From Hermodice carunculata (lineage: Eukaryota > Annelida > Polychaeta > Eunicida > Amphinomidae): a stretch of DNA of 64,000 bases. Every line of letters starts with the position of its first letter. Position 1 is the stretch's first letter. This document shows, piece after piece, positions 23,401-35,217 of the stretch. A program made the translations under genes and the position numbers. Location: positions 66,513,892-66,577,891 of the forward strand of contig OZ026613.1 of NCBI GenBank assembly GCA_964020975.1, written 5' to 3'. Below the pieces are notes generated by a model. The model was given only the letters and a program-made list of their open reading frames with translations. It was not told where the DNA came from and did no database searches.

Positions 23401-24000
23401 TGTAGAGCAGACCAGTCATAAGCATCGCCCAGGTAGACATAGACTTATCAGAGAAAGCATAGAATTGATCACAGACTTGTCTTGAAAAGTGAGCTCATAG
23501 ATTGTTAAGCTGCTTCCCATGGAATCCACATTTCCAACAAGCTGGGCTTGGAGAGACATAGCATGGCAGATGATACTTGAGCACATGTCGTTTTACATGG
23601 CTGTCTCTGATCCCACAAACAGGGCAAATATGAATGTGATGTTTCTTTTTTTCTTTTGAACATCCATGTTCAAACATCCACTAGACTCCACCTTTGTCTC
23701 TTGCTAATGTGCATCTTTGCCAGCATGTAAAGAAGCTGTCTCTGAGTCTGACTCATTCGCTTGACCTTCCAGGGCCCGAGATCTGGCTGTGGTGGCGGAG
23801 AACTGGTCAGACATATCCTTTTTCTCAGCTGTCCTTGAACTGTCATCATCTGAGCTCCAATCCTCCCAAATGAGCCAAATAAAAAAGCTTGCTCATCTAT
23901 TACACCTGTAGATAATAATACTCTTAGTCATGATTTAAAATTTGCATAGAAATTATTTTTCCCCCCACTCCACAGAATTACTTAGGTCGGCCAGGTCTGA
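20490..24000 (-). pseudogene. zinc-finger plus TatD-type nuclease gene, broken
   Basis: Reading down the minus strand: an acidic Ser-rich start (SSDDDSSRTAEKKD, about 23880), then a zinc-binding domain (HICPVCGIRDSHVKRHVLKY followed by ACWKCG, about 23640-23520). A helical linker follows (SVLAALVHQLPANEQEEI, about 23190), then a TatD metal-dependent hydrolase. TatD landmarks are VIDSHCHLEAL (about 23070), NFCMEYAI, TIGIHPRF, VGLGEV, PVVVHC, HVHCFSGD and KIVLETDAPYLVPP (about 20680). TatD enzymes are 3'-5' exonucleases, and TATDN2 is the closest human relative I can name. The frame is broken in about five places and is also split by a DNA transposon (21313-23041), so the copy is dead. It starts within about 200 bases of the end of a gypsy pol on the same strand, so it may be an extra gene of that element. 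Confidence 0.8.
21313..23041. mobile_element. TTAA-flanked DNA transposon inside the TatD gene
   Basis: The inverted ends are TTAAGGACTGGTAAGACACC and, in complement, TTAAGGACAGGTAAGACACC. They match over about 25 bases with one difference and are flanked by TTAA at 21313-21316 and 23038-23041. TatD coding sequence resumes on both sides. GG...CC ends with TTAA sites fit Kolobok better than piggyBac, which has CC...GG. No transposase was recognised inside the 1.7 kb, so it is non-autonomous. The interior holds a GC-richer block at about 22100-22300 that I cannot identify. Confidence 0.8.
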
Positions 24001-27000
24001 CCAACCACCTACAATCAACCTTTATTTCTGCTATGTACAATACTATATACGTACACTGGTTAAGGTAATCAGTGTCAAGTGAACTAGTCTTTTGATTTTA
24101 CGGCCTGTACATGTTGTGATCATTATAACTGGCAATCTCTGGGGAAGCTTCTGACACAGTGTCATCATGACTGGTAGATGGACCATCCAACACAGACTCC
24201 AAATCTTCAGTCAAACCACTACTCTGGAATTCCCCAACCGGCAAAGGGGAACTGGTTATTTGGTCACTTACCACTTCATCTGTAGACAGATTGTTGAACA
24301 ACTCTGCCAGTGAGACATCTTGTGACTATTCTTGTTGACTCTCATCATAAGCAAGTGTTGTATCTGAATCAAGGAACTCATATAGCAGGTGTCTCATCCA
24401 CATAGGGATATGTCGATCTCGACACATTTTGATGTGATCATGATGGACCACTGTTTCCTGTTAACGACCCTTAATTTTGAACAGGACTGGGGAAATAACC
24501 TTGATTAACAAATTTAAGGACCATCCCAAATTTTTTCTAAGTTTCTTACTCTGACCCGCTTTTGTAGCCGTATGGAGTTTAGAAACCAAGTCCCCATCTT
24601 CATATGTGTTTGCTCGCCAAGTTGCAGATCATAATCACGTTTCTGCCTTATCTGGGTAGTTCTCAGTTGCTCACTGGCCAACTCTTGGGGTATCTTTATG
24701 TTCTCCTTCAGGTTTTTGACATATTATGTAGCACTTTGTTCTGAAGGAGTTGCGCAAGTACCAAAACATCAGGTCAGAAGACTTAGTTACCTCTCTGCTT
24801 GGCATAATCATGTTGGCAGAAAACACAGTACTATGGTTCGCCATGGACCTGACAGCTGATGCCAAAAGAGGTAAATATTTATCCCATTGTTAATTGGCCT
24901 TATCAATACAACATCAGATCATTGCAGGTTTTAGAAATTTCTAACAGTTCACAGATGCTATGGACAATTATTTCATCAACATTCCTACCTTGGGCCATAT
25001 GAGTCTGTAGTGGGCACCCAAACGGTAAAATGAATTCATCCACTACCTTGGAGACAATGACTTCAGCAGACTGATTTGGAAGAGGGAAGCATTAGTACCC
25101 CTTGCTGAATTGGTTTACTATACATAGAATATACAGATATCCACTTTCATTGCAAGTGAATGGCCCCAAGCTGTGAAAATGTACTTGTTCCATGGGAGCA
25201 CTGACGTGATACTTACCTAATGCTGCCTTGGGTACCCAAGGTTTTTTGTTTTTGCTACACTTTACACAGGTTTGCACAAGCAATTTTTAATTCTGATTCA
25301 TGCCACACCCCCCCCCCCCCAAAAAAAAACAAAAACTGGTCTTCAGAAGTTCTAAGGTTTTATTTTTTCCAAGATGTCCAGCAAGCTGAATATCATGGCA
25401 GAACTAAGGCACCTCTTGTTTCAAATTCTTAGGCACGACCAAACATTTGTGTGAAACTACCTTTCCCTAGAGGTAAACAGGACTCCATCTACCAATTTCA
25501 TCTGGGACTTACACAGCCACAGATGTTTAACTGCAGGGCTACACAACCACAGCTCATCATTAGGGGGATCTGTATCAGACTCTAACCACTGAATCAAGAG
25601 ACCAATATCTGAGTCTTTCAATTGAGAGTCCCTCAGCTCTTCTGAGTTATACCCTTGAAACCAGTTATTTCACCCTTTTCCCTCTGGATCCAGATTCTCC
25701 CTATCCGAAGCTGAATCTTCAGGATCAGCAGTTGTGATCCGACACACCACCAGAGGAGCAACGTCATCAATGTGTTCTTCAAAACGTTTCCACTGGTTAT
25801 GAATCTTTTGTCAGCACTTACAACCACCACATGGAAGATCTTTGGGTTTAGCCCCTGCCATGTAACAGTCACAAAAAATGCTGTCTGTGGGTATTCTCGA
25901 CAGACTGTCAGGGTTCAAATGTACTTTGCCTAGCCTATGCATTATTTCCATGTTATATTGGCTTAGCTCTTCCAAGCCATTGTGCCAACTGTCCTTCAAT
26001 AGTTTTAAATCTCGTAAGCCAGGCAAGACTACTGTGATCTGTCCTCACAAGAATTTGCGTCCCAGTTGATAATGTCTGTACTGCCTAGTGAATCGGACCA
26101 CAGCAAGAAGCTCTTTTCTGGTTGTGCAGTACCATGTCAGTGCATGAGACAGTGCAAAACTACCATGTAAAATGGTTATTTCTTTTCGCTGGATAAGCTC
26201 CGCCCCAATGGCCCCATCTGAAGCATCACAGTCCAAGGTGCCTTCAGACTCTGGAAACATTCAAATAGGTGCACATGTAAGGGCGGCTTTCAAGTTCTCA
26301 AAAGACCTTTGATGTTCCTCTGGCCAGTAGAATGTGGGTTTTGGACCTGTAAGTGCATACAACTTTGAAGGTAGGTGGGAAAACTCTTGAATGTGTTCTC
26401 TGTAGTAGTTGGCAAAACCAAGAAAGGCTCTAACTCTTTTGTATTTGTAGGGGCTGGCCACTCCTTGACAGCAGCTATTCTATCTGGAGCCATAGCAATG
26501 CTATCTGTTGAGACCAATCGTCTCAGGAATATAATTTCTTGCTGAAACAGATGACACTTTCTGGGTTTTATTTTAAGATTATGACCCCTAAATGTCTCCA
26601 ACACCAGTCTGAGATTTCTGAGATGACCTTCAAAAGTGTTACCTCCAGAAACAACATCATCAAGAAAGGCCAATACCTCATTCCATAACAGTCATCGTAA
26701 AAGTTGTGATCATCGTCAAAAAGTCTCAATAATGCAGTAAAATGTATTTAACTATAGGCTTACCCTTACTATAATCTGTGTATTCTTGTTCATAGTTTAA
26801 TATGCAGTCATAAAATCTGGGGAAATACGCTCGATCAGTGTTCATAAGACAAGCATGCATGTTTGCCATGTGTTAGTCACATGACACAGTTGTGATGATT
26901 TACAGAAGCTTGTTTATGCAATCTCGAGAGAGTCTCGAAAACGAGATTAGTCATGGCGGCACCCTAATGGAAACGCATGTGGATCATCCACGATGTTTTT

Positions 27001-27185
27001 GCAGCGAGATTTAAGAAATTTAAATGACAAAATTTTAAAACAAATACCAAAGTTTGATAACTCATATTGTTTTTAAGTAGCCGTATGATAGCATTTACCC
27101 ACTGATAGCGAGAATCTGACACAAAACAACAGTTTCAACATGAAAGTGAGGAGCGAGATTCCAGTTCACTTTTCACATATGACAT

Positions 27186-27500
27186 ACAACTAAAATTTAT
27201 TACAAAATAGATGATTTAAATTTTGAAGCTGTTAATTATCCTTTTCCAGATAGTAATATCTCGGTGAAATTGGGTTATAATACTTTTTTATCTCAAATAT
27301 TACGTTTCAGTCGTGTTTCTGATAAATTTATAGATTTTGCATTTAGAGTTAAATTTACTTACAATAAACTCATATCAAAAGGTTATGGAACAAAGCTTTT
27401 GAAAAAATATTTTAACACTTTTTGTTGCAGACATCCAGAATTTGTTTTGAAATATGGCTTCTCCAATTTTAATACGTTCTGGCTCTGTATTACATCATAA
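27186..27500 (+). mobile_element. C-terminal fragment of a retroelement RT ORF
   Basis: An open plus-strand frame reads TKIYYKIDDLNFEAVNYPFP then LGYNTFLSQILRFSRVSDKF and ends KYGFSNF...ITS. The block TKIY.K.DD.NF, then YPFPDSN, then SQ.LRF.R, is a recurrent C-terminal signature of RT ORFs in marine-invertebrate retroelements, recalled from memory. I cannot name the clade with certainty. The RT core is absent. A 3' tract ending in (ATT)n follows, as in 3'-anchored non-LTR copies. Confidence 0.6.
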
Positions 27501-27725
27501 ATAATTTAAATGTCAAAAGTTTCTTACATACTACATAGTTATATTTATCCTATGTGTTTCTTATGTGCCAGATAGGCCTACATGTCTTACAGTAAGGTTT
27601 TTAAAATAATAAATTTCATGGTGTAATATCTACATGCCTGGTTTCCTCTGTGTGGAGTAGAAACTACCGATGGGTTGGGAGAATGCCTCCAGCTGGGTCC
27701 CAGCTGCAGAGGGTATCAGACGTGT

Positions 27726-27758
27726 ATTCTATTATTATTATTATTATTATTATTATTC

Positions 27759-27840
<82 letters not shown>
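27726..27840. repeat. (ATT)n microsatellite
   Basis: About 38 near-perfect ATT units, one interrupted by a C. It lies downstream of the RT fragment and may be its 3' tail grown by slippage. Confidence 0.95.
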
Positions 27841-29880
27841 CTAGCTTTACTTAGCAATTTACATGTCTGCATAGAACTGCTCATTTGTTTAGATTTCAGT
27901 TATAATTAGTAAGGTTTTAGTTTTAATATGAAAGAAAAAGGTATATGAATACATGAATAGTTGCTCCAAAAGGTACAGCACCCCCGACTGCCCAACCCAA
28001 CCCCACCCCTAACCCATAACGTATCTTAGACGATTCGAGATTGAGAGTTAACATGCCTCATGACGGAAATTTCAGTTGAAGGTTTCCCACTAATGACCCC
28101 TTTGTTTATTCATTTGGCTCTTTAAACCTAGAATTTTCAAAACATTTACATTAAATGTGATGTAATGATTTGTTATTAATACAGAACTACCCATTGGTGG
28201 TGATTGCATCGGCTGTGAAATACAGCAAGTTTATAATAAATAGGCCTATTTTATTGCTGAAACGGAACAAGGTAGATCTGACTAGTTTTCAGGTGTGACG
28301 CAATTAATAGCGTGACTCTTTTACTTCATGTCATTAAATTTGGCGATTTGCATTTTACTTGAAGTTGAAGAGCTGGTTTGATCTGTTTGATCTGATCAGT
28401 CCGTCAGGTAGGCCTCGTCGGGTCTGTTGTAAGACCAGGCGCTGTAGATAAGTGTGGGATGGTTTATTATTTTATTATTCAATTTTGGTAGGCCTAATCA
28501 TGAGTGTTAGGTGTAGTTTCATTATATTTATGTCATGTGGGCTACGTTTTTAAGTAGGCCTATTAACAAAGGAACATCATATTTGCTTTATTCCATAATA
28601 CGTCAGCTCAGGATGTTTGTATTGGAAATGCAAACATGGTGCCGCCAGTTAGCAGAATGATTTGTCCGGGGATTAATGGCACCGAAACAAGTCTTGCGCT
28701 GGTTCCCCGCTGATGACCCGATTTTTTAAAGGCTAATAATGCCTAAAACTTTTTTTTAAAATTTCAAATTTTATGAATATGATTTGTTCCTTTTATGTAT
28801 AAAGTTGCTACTATGATTTAGAACAATACAGTATTTCAGTGAATGGTACGGAATAGGCCTTTGCTCTTAGAATATCGGACTTGATAGTGTTCAAACGGTA
28901 CATGGGCTTACAGAATTAGGTTTGTTAAGTTTCTCTTTGTATTAAATACCGAGACAAAATAAAAAGGCAACACAGGTGGATGTTTTTAAGTTTATTTATT
29001 TTCATTTTAACTTTATTCACCAGCTTTAAATCACAGATTTTTGTTCATTCCTTGTCATGAGCAGCCTGGTTATACTTCTTCATGGTGATATACCGCTAGA
29101 CCATTTTTTCTATTTTTTGGGGGGCGACTATTGTGCCGCACATACCTTGAGGTGTCTGATTCCCCCTGCACAGTTGGGGGTGCAACCTTTGTGCAGGTGA
29201 GACCATTAGGGCATCCAGTACGGTAACTACTGACCATATCCAAAGAAAAATAGAGAAGACTGCCCAGCACTGCTCTATCAAGGGAAGTGGGTATGGAACT
29301 TTTACCATGACCTGGTTTAATTTTCAGTAATCAACGCACCATCTCACTGTACCATCCTTCTTTCTGATCAGTAATGGAGGAGAAGCCCAATCAGAGTGAG
29401 AAGGTTGAACTATACCAAGATCTACCATAGACATCAGGTGTTGTTCTTCACATTAAAAAACTAAAGGGACATGCCGCATCCTTTGTTTAATTGGCTGGGT
29501 ACCCTTAGTGTCAATTTTATGTCTTAATGGGGAGAGACAACCTAAATCCAAGTCCTGCTTTGCGAATACATCTTGGTATTCAATCAACAGTGCTTTCAAG
29601 GCATTACCCTGTTTCTCATTCAAATGTACACAGGGGACCTTTCATAACTCTTGAAGATGTGAGGCAAATTTATGCTCATTTTGATGTCCAGCAATGCGAT
29701 CATCAACATGATCCACAGCCTCACTTTCTATACAAGGCTCTGCATTTGCCTGTCTGGTTACCTTCACTTCTAACCTCTTAGGCTCATTTTCCAGTGTCGA
29801 GCTAACAGAGTCCTTACCCATACTTACATCACTAAGTTGCGTTGCAACCCTAATGAGATAACCTGGTTTGACTACCATAG

Positions 29881-30530
29881 TGTCAGGAATTTTTGATTAT
29901 CTTATATGTATAAACCTTGTAATTCAGTTAGGTGAGGGCTAGTGGTCCAGGCAAGCAGCAGGTCTGCACAGTAGCTTAGAACAGTTGTATATAATTAGAT
30001 AGTCATTATGTACAGTGACAGTAGGAGGGCTAACTTCTGAGGGACCCAGTACAGGGCCCAGCACTTGGCACCAGGCCAAGAATGTCCAAGCCCTGAGGCT
30101 AGTATTACAGTAGCAGTAGATAAGAGTAAGCTTAAGCAGTAAGTCCAAGTCACCCCCCAGTTCACTTAACAGTTAAGCCTAAGTCAACCCCCAGTTGCTT
30201 ACAGTTAAGCCTAAGTCACCCCCCAGTTGCTTACAGTAAGACTAAGTCACCCCCCAGGTCACTTAAGCTAAGTCAGATATTATCTTGGCCAGACTTAAGG
30301 CTCTGGCCCTATATAAGGCAAGCCCAAGCAGGGGCAGAGTCAGTTGTGAGTTTAGCCACAAAGAGAGAGGAGTGCAGTCAGCAAGAGATCATAGAATAGC
30401 CATTTTGGACAGAAGTGTTTTCTGGTGCACATGACAGAAGTTGAAAATCTACACTGAATGAACCCAGTTGCATTGAAGCTTATTCGCCAGTTGTCAATAC
30501 CCAAAAATATTTATTGTGATATTCACTACA
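29881..30530 (+). mobile_element. solo LTR inserted in the gypsy fossil
   Basis: 650 bases starting TGTCAGGAATTTTTG and ending ATATTCACTACA, so it has TG...CA ends. It contains a promoter-like CTATATAAGGC at about 30310 and four ~32-bp tandem repeats upstream of it. It separates two parts of the older element on the opposite strand. No clean target duplication is visible. It is younger than its host element. Confidence 0.65.
30145..30275 (+). repeat. ~32-bp tandem repeats in the LTR U3 region
   Basis: Four units with the core CTAAGTCACCCCCCAGTTGC and spacings of 31-33 bases, lying 35-165 bases upstream of the TATA-like box. This is the usual place for enhancer repeats in an LTR. The CACCCCC core resembles a Sp/KLF-type site, which is inference. 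Confidence 0.75.
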
Positions 30531-31010
30531 GTCACTGTTAGGTTATCCCCTAGTACAACCATGGCTGGAACTCACAGTTCACTTCTGCTTTGAATGGGTG
30601 TAATCACATATTCAGTGGTGTCCCCATCCTCTATACATGATTTAATGAACATTATGCTATGTGGAGGAACCACTATTCTCTTTTGAAATGTTACCTGTAT
30701 AACACATGTTTTTCTGCCCATTTACCATATAACTTGGCCAGGATTACCTGGTCTCTAATGGCAACTACCAAACTTTTAAGGTCCACAACACAGTTGTTGG
30801 CTTTTTGAAAATCTAATCCCAAAATGACTTTGTTGGTAATAAGTGCTACACATATGTGCCAAGGTGTTATTCTATTTCCCTGTGCTATGTTCACCTTGAT
30901 CACTTTTACAGCCTTTATATCACTTTCTTTAGCTGCTCCTTTGGGAATACTGCCCAATTCACTTAAATCTGTCATTTTGGCTTCCACCACCTGGTCTTCA
31001 TACTGCCATA

Positions 31011-31559
31011 TTCATAAGTGGCAAATACATGAGCAAGCGGTCAAACTTGACTGTGCATATGACAACTTACGTAAGCTGCAAACTACACCAACTTACGTAA
31101 GTGGCAAACTACTTGTTACAAGTCAGACCAGTTTTGAATCCTACACGGTACTCATCAGTGGCAGTTGGAACACCGTTGACCGCTGCTTATGTAGCAGAGG
31201 ATAATGTTGCTGACAGACGTTAAGGAAACGTCACTAGGGGACCATGTCAAAACGCGTGTTTAGCTTACCAGTAAAATCATCAAAATAGACGGGTTTATCA
31301 TGACGTCTCATAAGCATGATGAAGTCATGTGATAGAGTAATCAAAGCCTGGTTAGTAAGAAACAAGTGCTACCACACTGAGTACACTTGACAGAAGCCAA
31401 GTCAGAAAGAGCACACTACCATTCTGACTGGAGAAATAAAACATATTTATATCTCAAAGATAGCAGGAAAAATGGATTTGTCAGTGTTCCATGGGGCAAC
31501 TTATGGAGTCGTTGACAGTGTGTTATCGTGAGATAGATGGACACAGAACATTATCTTTT
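31011..31559. other. flank, no gene seen
   Basis: No coding sequence. Near 31065-31110 two copies of a CTTACGTAAG palindrome sit in a duplicated context (tgcaaactac / ggcaaactac) about 28 bases apart. Confidence 0.6.
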
Positions 31560-31914
31560 TCACCCTCGGCACATAAAGTGCCGGAGGGTATTGTCGTCCA
31601 CTGCATCATCCGTCTGTCCATCTTGTCGACGGTACTGCCATATTTTTAAAAAATATTTACTGTAGCTGTACCAAATTTTCACAGAAGGACCTTATGATGG
31701 ATCGAGTTCCTATTTAAAACCAGCTTCCTCTGATTATTTTAAAACTTTTAATGTATGGCGTCAACCTTGACCACATTACCGCCATTTCTCAAAAAATATT
31801 GACTGCAGCCTTACCAAGTTTTTGTCAGAGACGTATCTTATGATGGACCAGGTCCCTATTAAAATCAGCTTCTGCTGATTATTTTCAAAGTTTTAATGAA
31901 ACTTTTAATGTATT
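31560..31914. repeat. dispersed repeat, left part (split by Penelope-like element)
   Basis: It starts CACCCTCGGCACATAAAGTG and carries two internal units with CTTATGATGGACCAGGT and CCATTTCTCAAAAAATATTG. The same units resume at 35218, so the Penelope-like element between them landed inside this older repeat. Confidence 0.75.
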
Positions 31915-34900
31915 TATGAGCAAGGACGGAGCAAGGGTCACAAAAGCTGAGATCAGATGATGTTCGATCGGTTTCGTCGCTTACCGCGACTCGTCAGGAA
32001 CTGTTGGGTAACTGACAAAGCGCCTGTTTATATACCGAGGGGTAACTTTTTCCGTAGTTACGTAAATCGCGCGATCATGATTACGTAACACAGAAGTTCG
32101 GCCTTACCAAGACTGTGGTTGTCACGGTAAGATGTGACTCAAAGGTAATTTGAATCGCAGTGGACTTAAAATCTTAAGACTACTACTAGTACACTGATGG
32201 GGTCATCAGGTGTATTACAGGCTAGAAATGGTGGCACAACAGTGCCACAAAGCCCTGAAAACAGAAGCTTCAGACTGTGTGACTGCACAGTTGTATAGGT
32301 TGTGTGTGCAGTTTCCCAGGTGGTTAGGCGTGATATGCCCACCAAGGTGGTGAGACCATGGAGAAATGTGCCCTGAACATAAAATTTTAGCATAAGACTG
32401 AGCAAGAGAGCTCACTTCCCCATGATGTTGGGACCGAAAGGTTCAATGGAACGCAATGGTGCATCCAAAATCTTTCCCTGTCTAGTCGCATCTGTGTAGT
32501 GCGTTCTAGACGAGGGGGGGGGGGGTGTTCGGATGTACTCTAAATTATGAACTTTTAGAGCAAGTCCATGATGATCACTTTGAGCAAAATGTCTGCCCAA
32601 AGGTTGTGCTAAGACTTTGTTACTGATGTAACGAAAGTGTTCCCGCAATCTGTCTTTCAGGGGGCGCATCGTTTGATCACATATTGTTTATTGCATGTGA
32701 CACAGGTGAGGAGGTATACTAGATTGGAACTTTCGCAGCAGCCTCCCTTGGGGACATTGTATGTCCTCCTAGTTTGTGTACTGGTTACTCTGCCTGAAGT
32801 ATCCAGACAGGTGCAGTATCTGCAATTAGCTTTATTGCATTCATTGCTGTGTCTTTTTCCAGATATCGCTGGATTCAGCTGTATATCTGTATGGTATCTG
32901 ATCCTGGAGTTGACCAGAATGTCTTGTAAACTGTCCGCCCGTTTGTAGCCTACGATCACTTCCTTATCAATCAGGGCTTCAGCATATGTTGAAGCCTCAA
33001 GTGTCCTCCAGTGGTTCTGGATGATTTGTTTGATAGGTGGAAGTGTCGGATTAAATGTGGTGATCAAGAAAAACTTTTCTTGGTCAGTGTCCCTGGTTGG
33101 TTTGGGTGATAAAGTAGTAGATCTCTCGACTGAGTTCACTTTAGTTTTTGCATCACTAAGTAACTGAGTGGGATAATCTCTCAGCTCATAGTACTTGAGG
33201 ATCTTCTTAGAATTTTCCTCATAGTCTGTAGCTTTGCTACATATGCGTTTGATCCTGAGTAACTGGCTGAATGGGCCACCCACCTTAGAATGTTTAGGAT
33301 GAGCTGACCTGTAGTGCAGATACGTGTGTGTATCTGTGGGTTTGACATAAAGAGTAGTGTACGCTTTACGTTGTGAGTCTATTCTGACTAGTGTGTCTAG
33401 AAAATTTATCTCAATATTTGAGACATGAGAGGAGAACTTGATGGTCTCATGGCATGAATTCAAATGGGAGACAAACTCAGTTAGTTGTGTCTCTCCATGA
33501 GTCCAAATGCAAAAAATATCATCTATGTACCTCCACCAAACTAATGGTTGTAGTGGAAAGTGAAGCAATTTATTTTCTTCTAAATCTGCCATGAAGATAT
33601 TTGCAAAGGAGGGAGCTACTCTAGTTCCCATGGAAGTGCCACTAATTTGTAAGTAGTGGTCACCGTTGAACTCGAAATTATTGCAAGTGAGTACTAATCT
33701 TAGTAACTGTATGATTCTGGAGTGCTGGGTTTGTCACTAGGATCCCTATTGTGTAATAGGGCTCTAGCAGCACTGTGTAGACCTTCAGGAGTTGGAATGT
33801 TGGTGTACAAAGAATTTACATCCAACGTGACCAGAAGAGAATTTTCCGGTAAAGGACCTAGGGCTTCAATTTTGTTTATGAAGTCGGTCGTGTCTTTGAT
33901 AAAGCTAGGAATTTTTTTCACTAGCGGTTTAAGAAAGAAGTCAACGAAGGCTGAAATTCTCTCTGTCGGGCACTCATTGGCACTCAGGATTGGGCGCCCC
34001 GGTGGCGGTGTGGTGCCCTTGTGTATTTTCGGAAGGAGATAGAGGCTGGGTACTGTCGGTTCCTTGATGTACAAATATTTGTACAATTTGGGACTGATGC
34101 TATTGTTGGATAGCATGTCAGTGAGAATACCATGTATTTTATGGTTGTGAGTGTCTGTTAAATTGCACTCAACTTTTCTATAGTGATCTGTATTTGACAA
34201 TTGTCTCTCGGCCTCTGATATGTAGTCAACAGTGTTTTGTATAACTATGGCAGAGCCCTTGTCAGCTTTTTTTATCACTATGTGAGGATTGGCTTTAAGT
34301 TCCTTAATGCCTCATCTTTCATCCCTTGACAGATTGTCTGTATGTGGGATTCTGGGTTGGAATTTTGGCACATCCTTCTTCACAGATCGACAAAAAGCCT
34401 CTAAGCTTGGATCAGCTAGATCAGCCTCTGTAGGCATGAAAGAGCTTGGAATTTTGTAGCTGCTGTGTGAAGTTGTCCCAGTATTGGGGTCTTGAGTGGT
34501 CTGTGGGGGAGTTACTGATGACTGTGTTGTCCTTGTGGACAGCATATCAGTCTTTGCTTTTTTATGAAAAAAACATTTGAGCTTCAAGCTTCTGAAAAAT
34601 TTCTCTAAATCCTCAGCTATTTGACCCATATCAGGTTCCCTTGGTGTGGGACAGAAGCTTAAGCCTTTATTCAAAAGGCTAACTTGGGATTCAGAGAAGT
34701 TGTGATCAGATAAATTAATCACTAAGTTTTCAGGGATTAAAGTGGTCCTAAAATCCCTGGCATTGTTTGAGTTGTTGAGATCAACTGCATGTAAAAATTC
34801 AACTTTATCTGTACTGTAAGAGTTGAATGGAAGTTTGACATTGTTACTCACCTTTCTAGAAGGGTAAAGTATTGCAGTCCCCATGTTTTGATGGGTGAAT

Positions 34901-35217
34901 ACAGGACACTGTTCAGTGACTCCTGGTGCAGGGCGGGCTGCATTGTGCTGTCCATATAAATCAAAGTCAAACTGAATAGGCAAATGTTCAGTAACTTCTT
35001 CAATAAAATCCAACGACAACATGGCACAACTGTGAACATCATTAACATATGTACAAGCACTGTCAATATTGCAGTGGTCTATCTCCTTGAATTGTAACCC
35101 TTCCTGTCCCGTCCGCGGTTCTGGGGACGGGATCGGTCTTGTTGCTTTGACAGACTCGATAAGAGTGCTATCAATGCATTGGTCTGACTTTTGGTTAAGT
35201 TCAGGCCTGATGTATTA
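31915..35217 (-). mobile_element. Penelope-like element with GIY-YIG endonuclease, 5'-truncated
   Basis: A minus-strand ORF region runs from 35217 to 32412. The N-terminal part is typical of the group (LNKGLSFCPTPREPDMGQ, about 34650). Next come the DKG motif KKADKGSAIVI (34270), RT fingers (LYLLPKIHKG), RT2 (LVTLDVNSLYTNIP), GTRVAPSFANIFMADLE (33630), the catalytic RYIDDIFCIW (33540) and the Cys-rich linker (CNKANCRYC). A C-terminal GIY-YIG domain follows (VYLLTCVTCNKQYV). About three breaks interrupt the frame. A ~500-bp tail with a TATA-like box and a hammerhead ribozyme follows. The element sits between 8-bp duplications AATGTATT (31907-31914 and 35218-35225), and its 5' end falls inside the ORF. 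Confidence 0.9.
31962..32001 (-). ncRNA. hammerhead ribozyme, type I, Penelope-type
   Basis: All core parts are present on the minus strand: stem I GTTC/GAAC, core CTGACGA, stem II GTCGC/GCGAC with loop GGTAA, core GAA, a tiny stem III ACCGAT, and cleavage base C at 31966. A short palindrome-like stem III is characteristic of hammerheads in Penelope-like retroelements. A TATATAAA box (about 32028-32035) lies about 30 bases upstream. No core base is changed, so it may still cleave, perhaps as a dimer because stem III is weak. Confidence 0.85.

Larger units (their letters stand above)
26690..29200. mobile_element. composite insertion within the gypsy RT region
   Basis: Gypsy RT motifs stop near 29225 and resume near 26690, so about 2.5 kb of foreign DNA sits between them. 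It contains a plus-strand fragment of a reverse-transcriptase ORF (27186-27500), an (ATT)n tract and otherwise unrecognised AT-rich sequence with several 'taggcct' strings. No clear terminal repeats or target duplication could be fixed, so the outer ends are approximate. Confidence 0.55.
24098..31010 (-). mobile_element. Ty3/gypsy LTR retrotransposon fossil (protease to integrase)
   Basis: A minus-strand pol in pieces. The C-terminal half of an aspartyl protease (TNKVILGLDF, about 30790) is followed by a protease/RT spacer and RT fingers (LIRKKDGTVRWCVDY, about 29360; YPLPLIEQ). RT palm and thumb come next (FLDDVVSGGNTFEGHLRNL, about 26660; PRKCHLF), then RNase H (GTLDCDASDGAIGAEL, about 26220; SRIPTD). 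After that come the integrase zinc and core region (about 25280-25090) and the pol tail (DRHIPMWM, about 24420). The order and motifs are those of Ty3/gypsy. It is badly broken, with at least a dozen breaks, and is interrupted by a composite insertion (about 26690-29200) and a solo LTR (29881-30530). Gag and the element's own LTRs were not found. It looks old. Confidence 0.85.
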
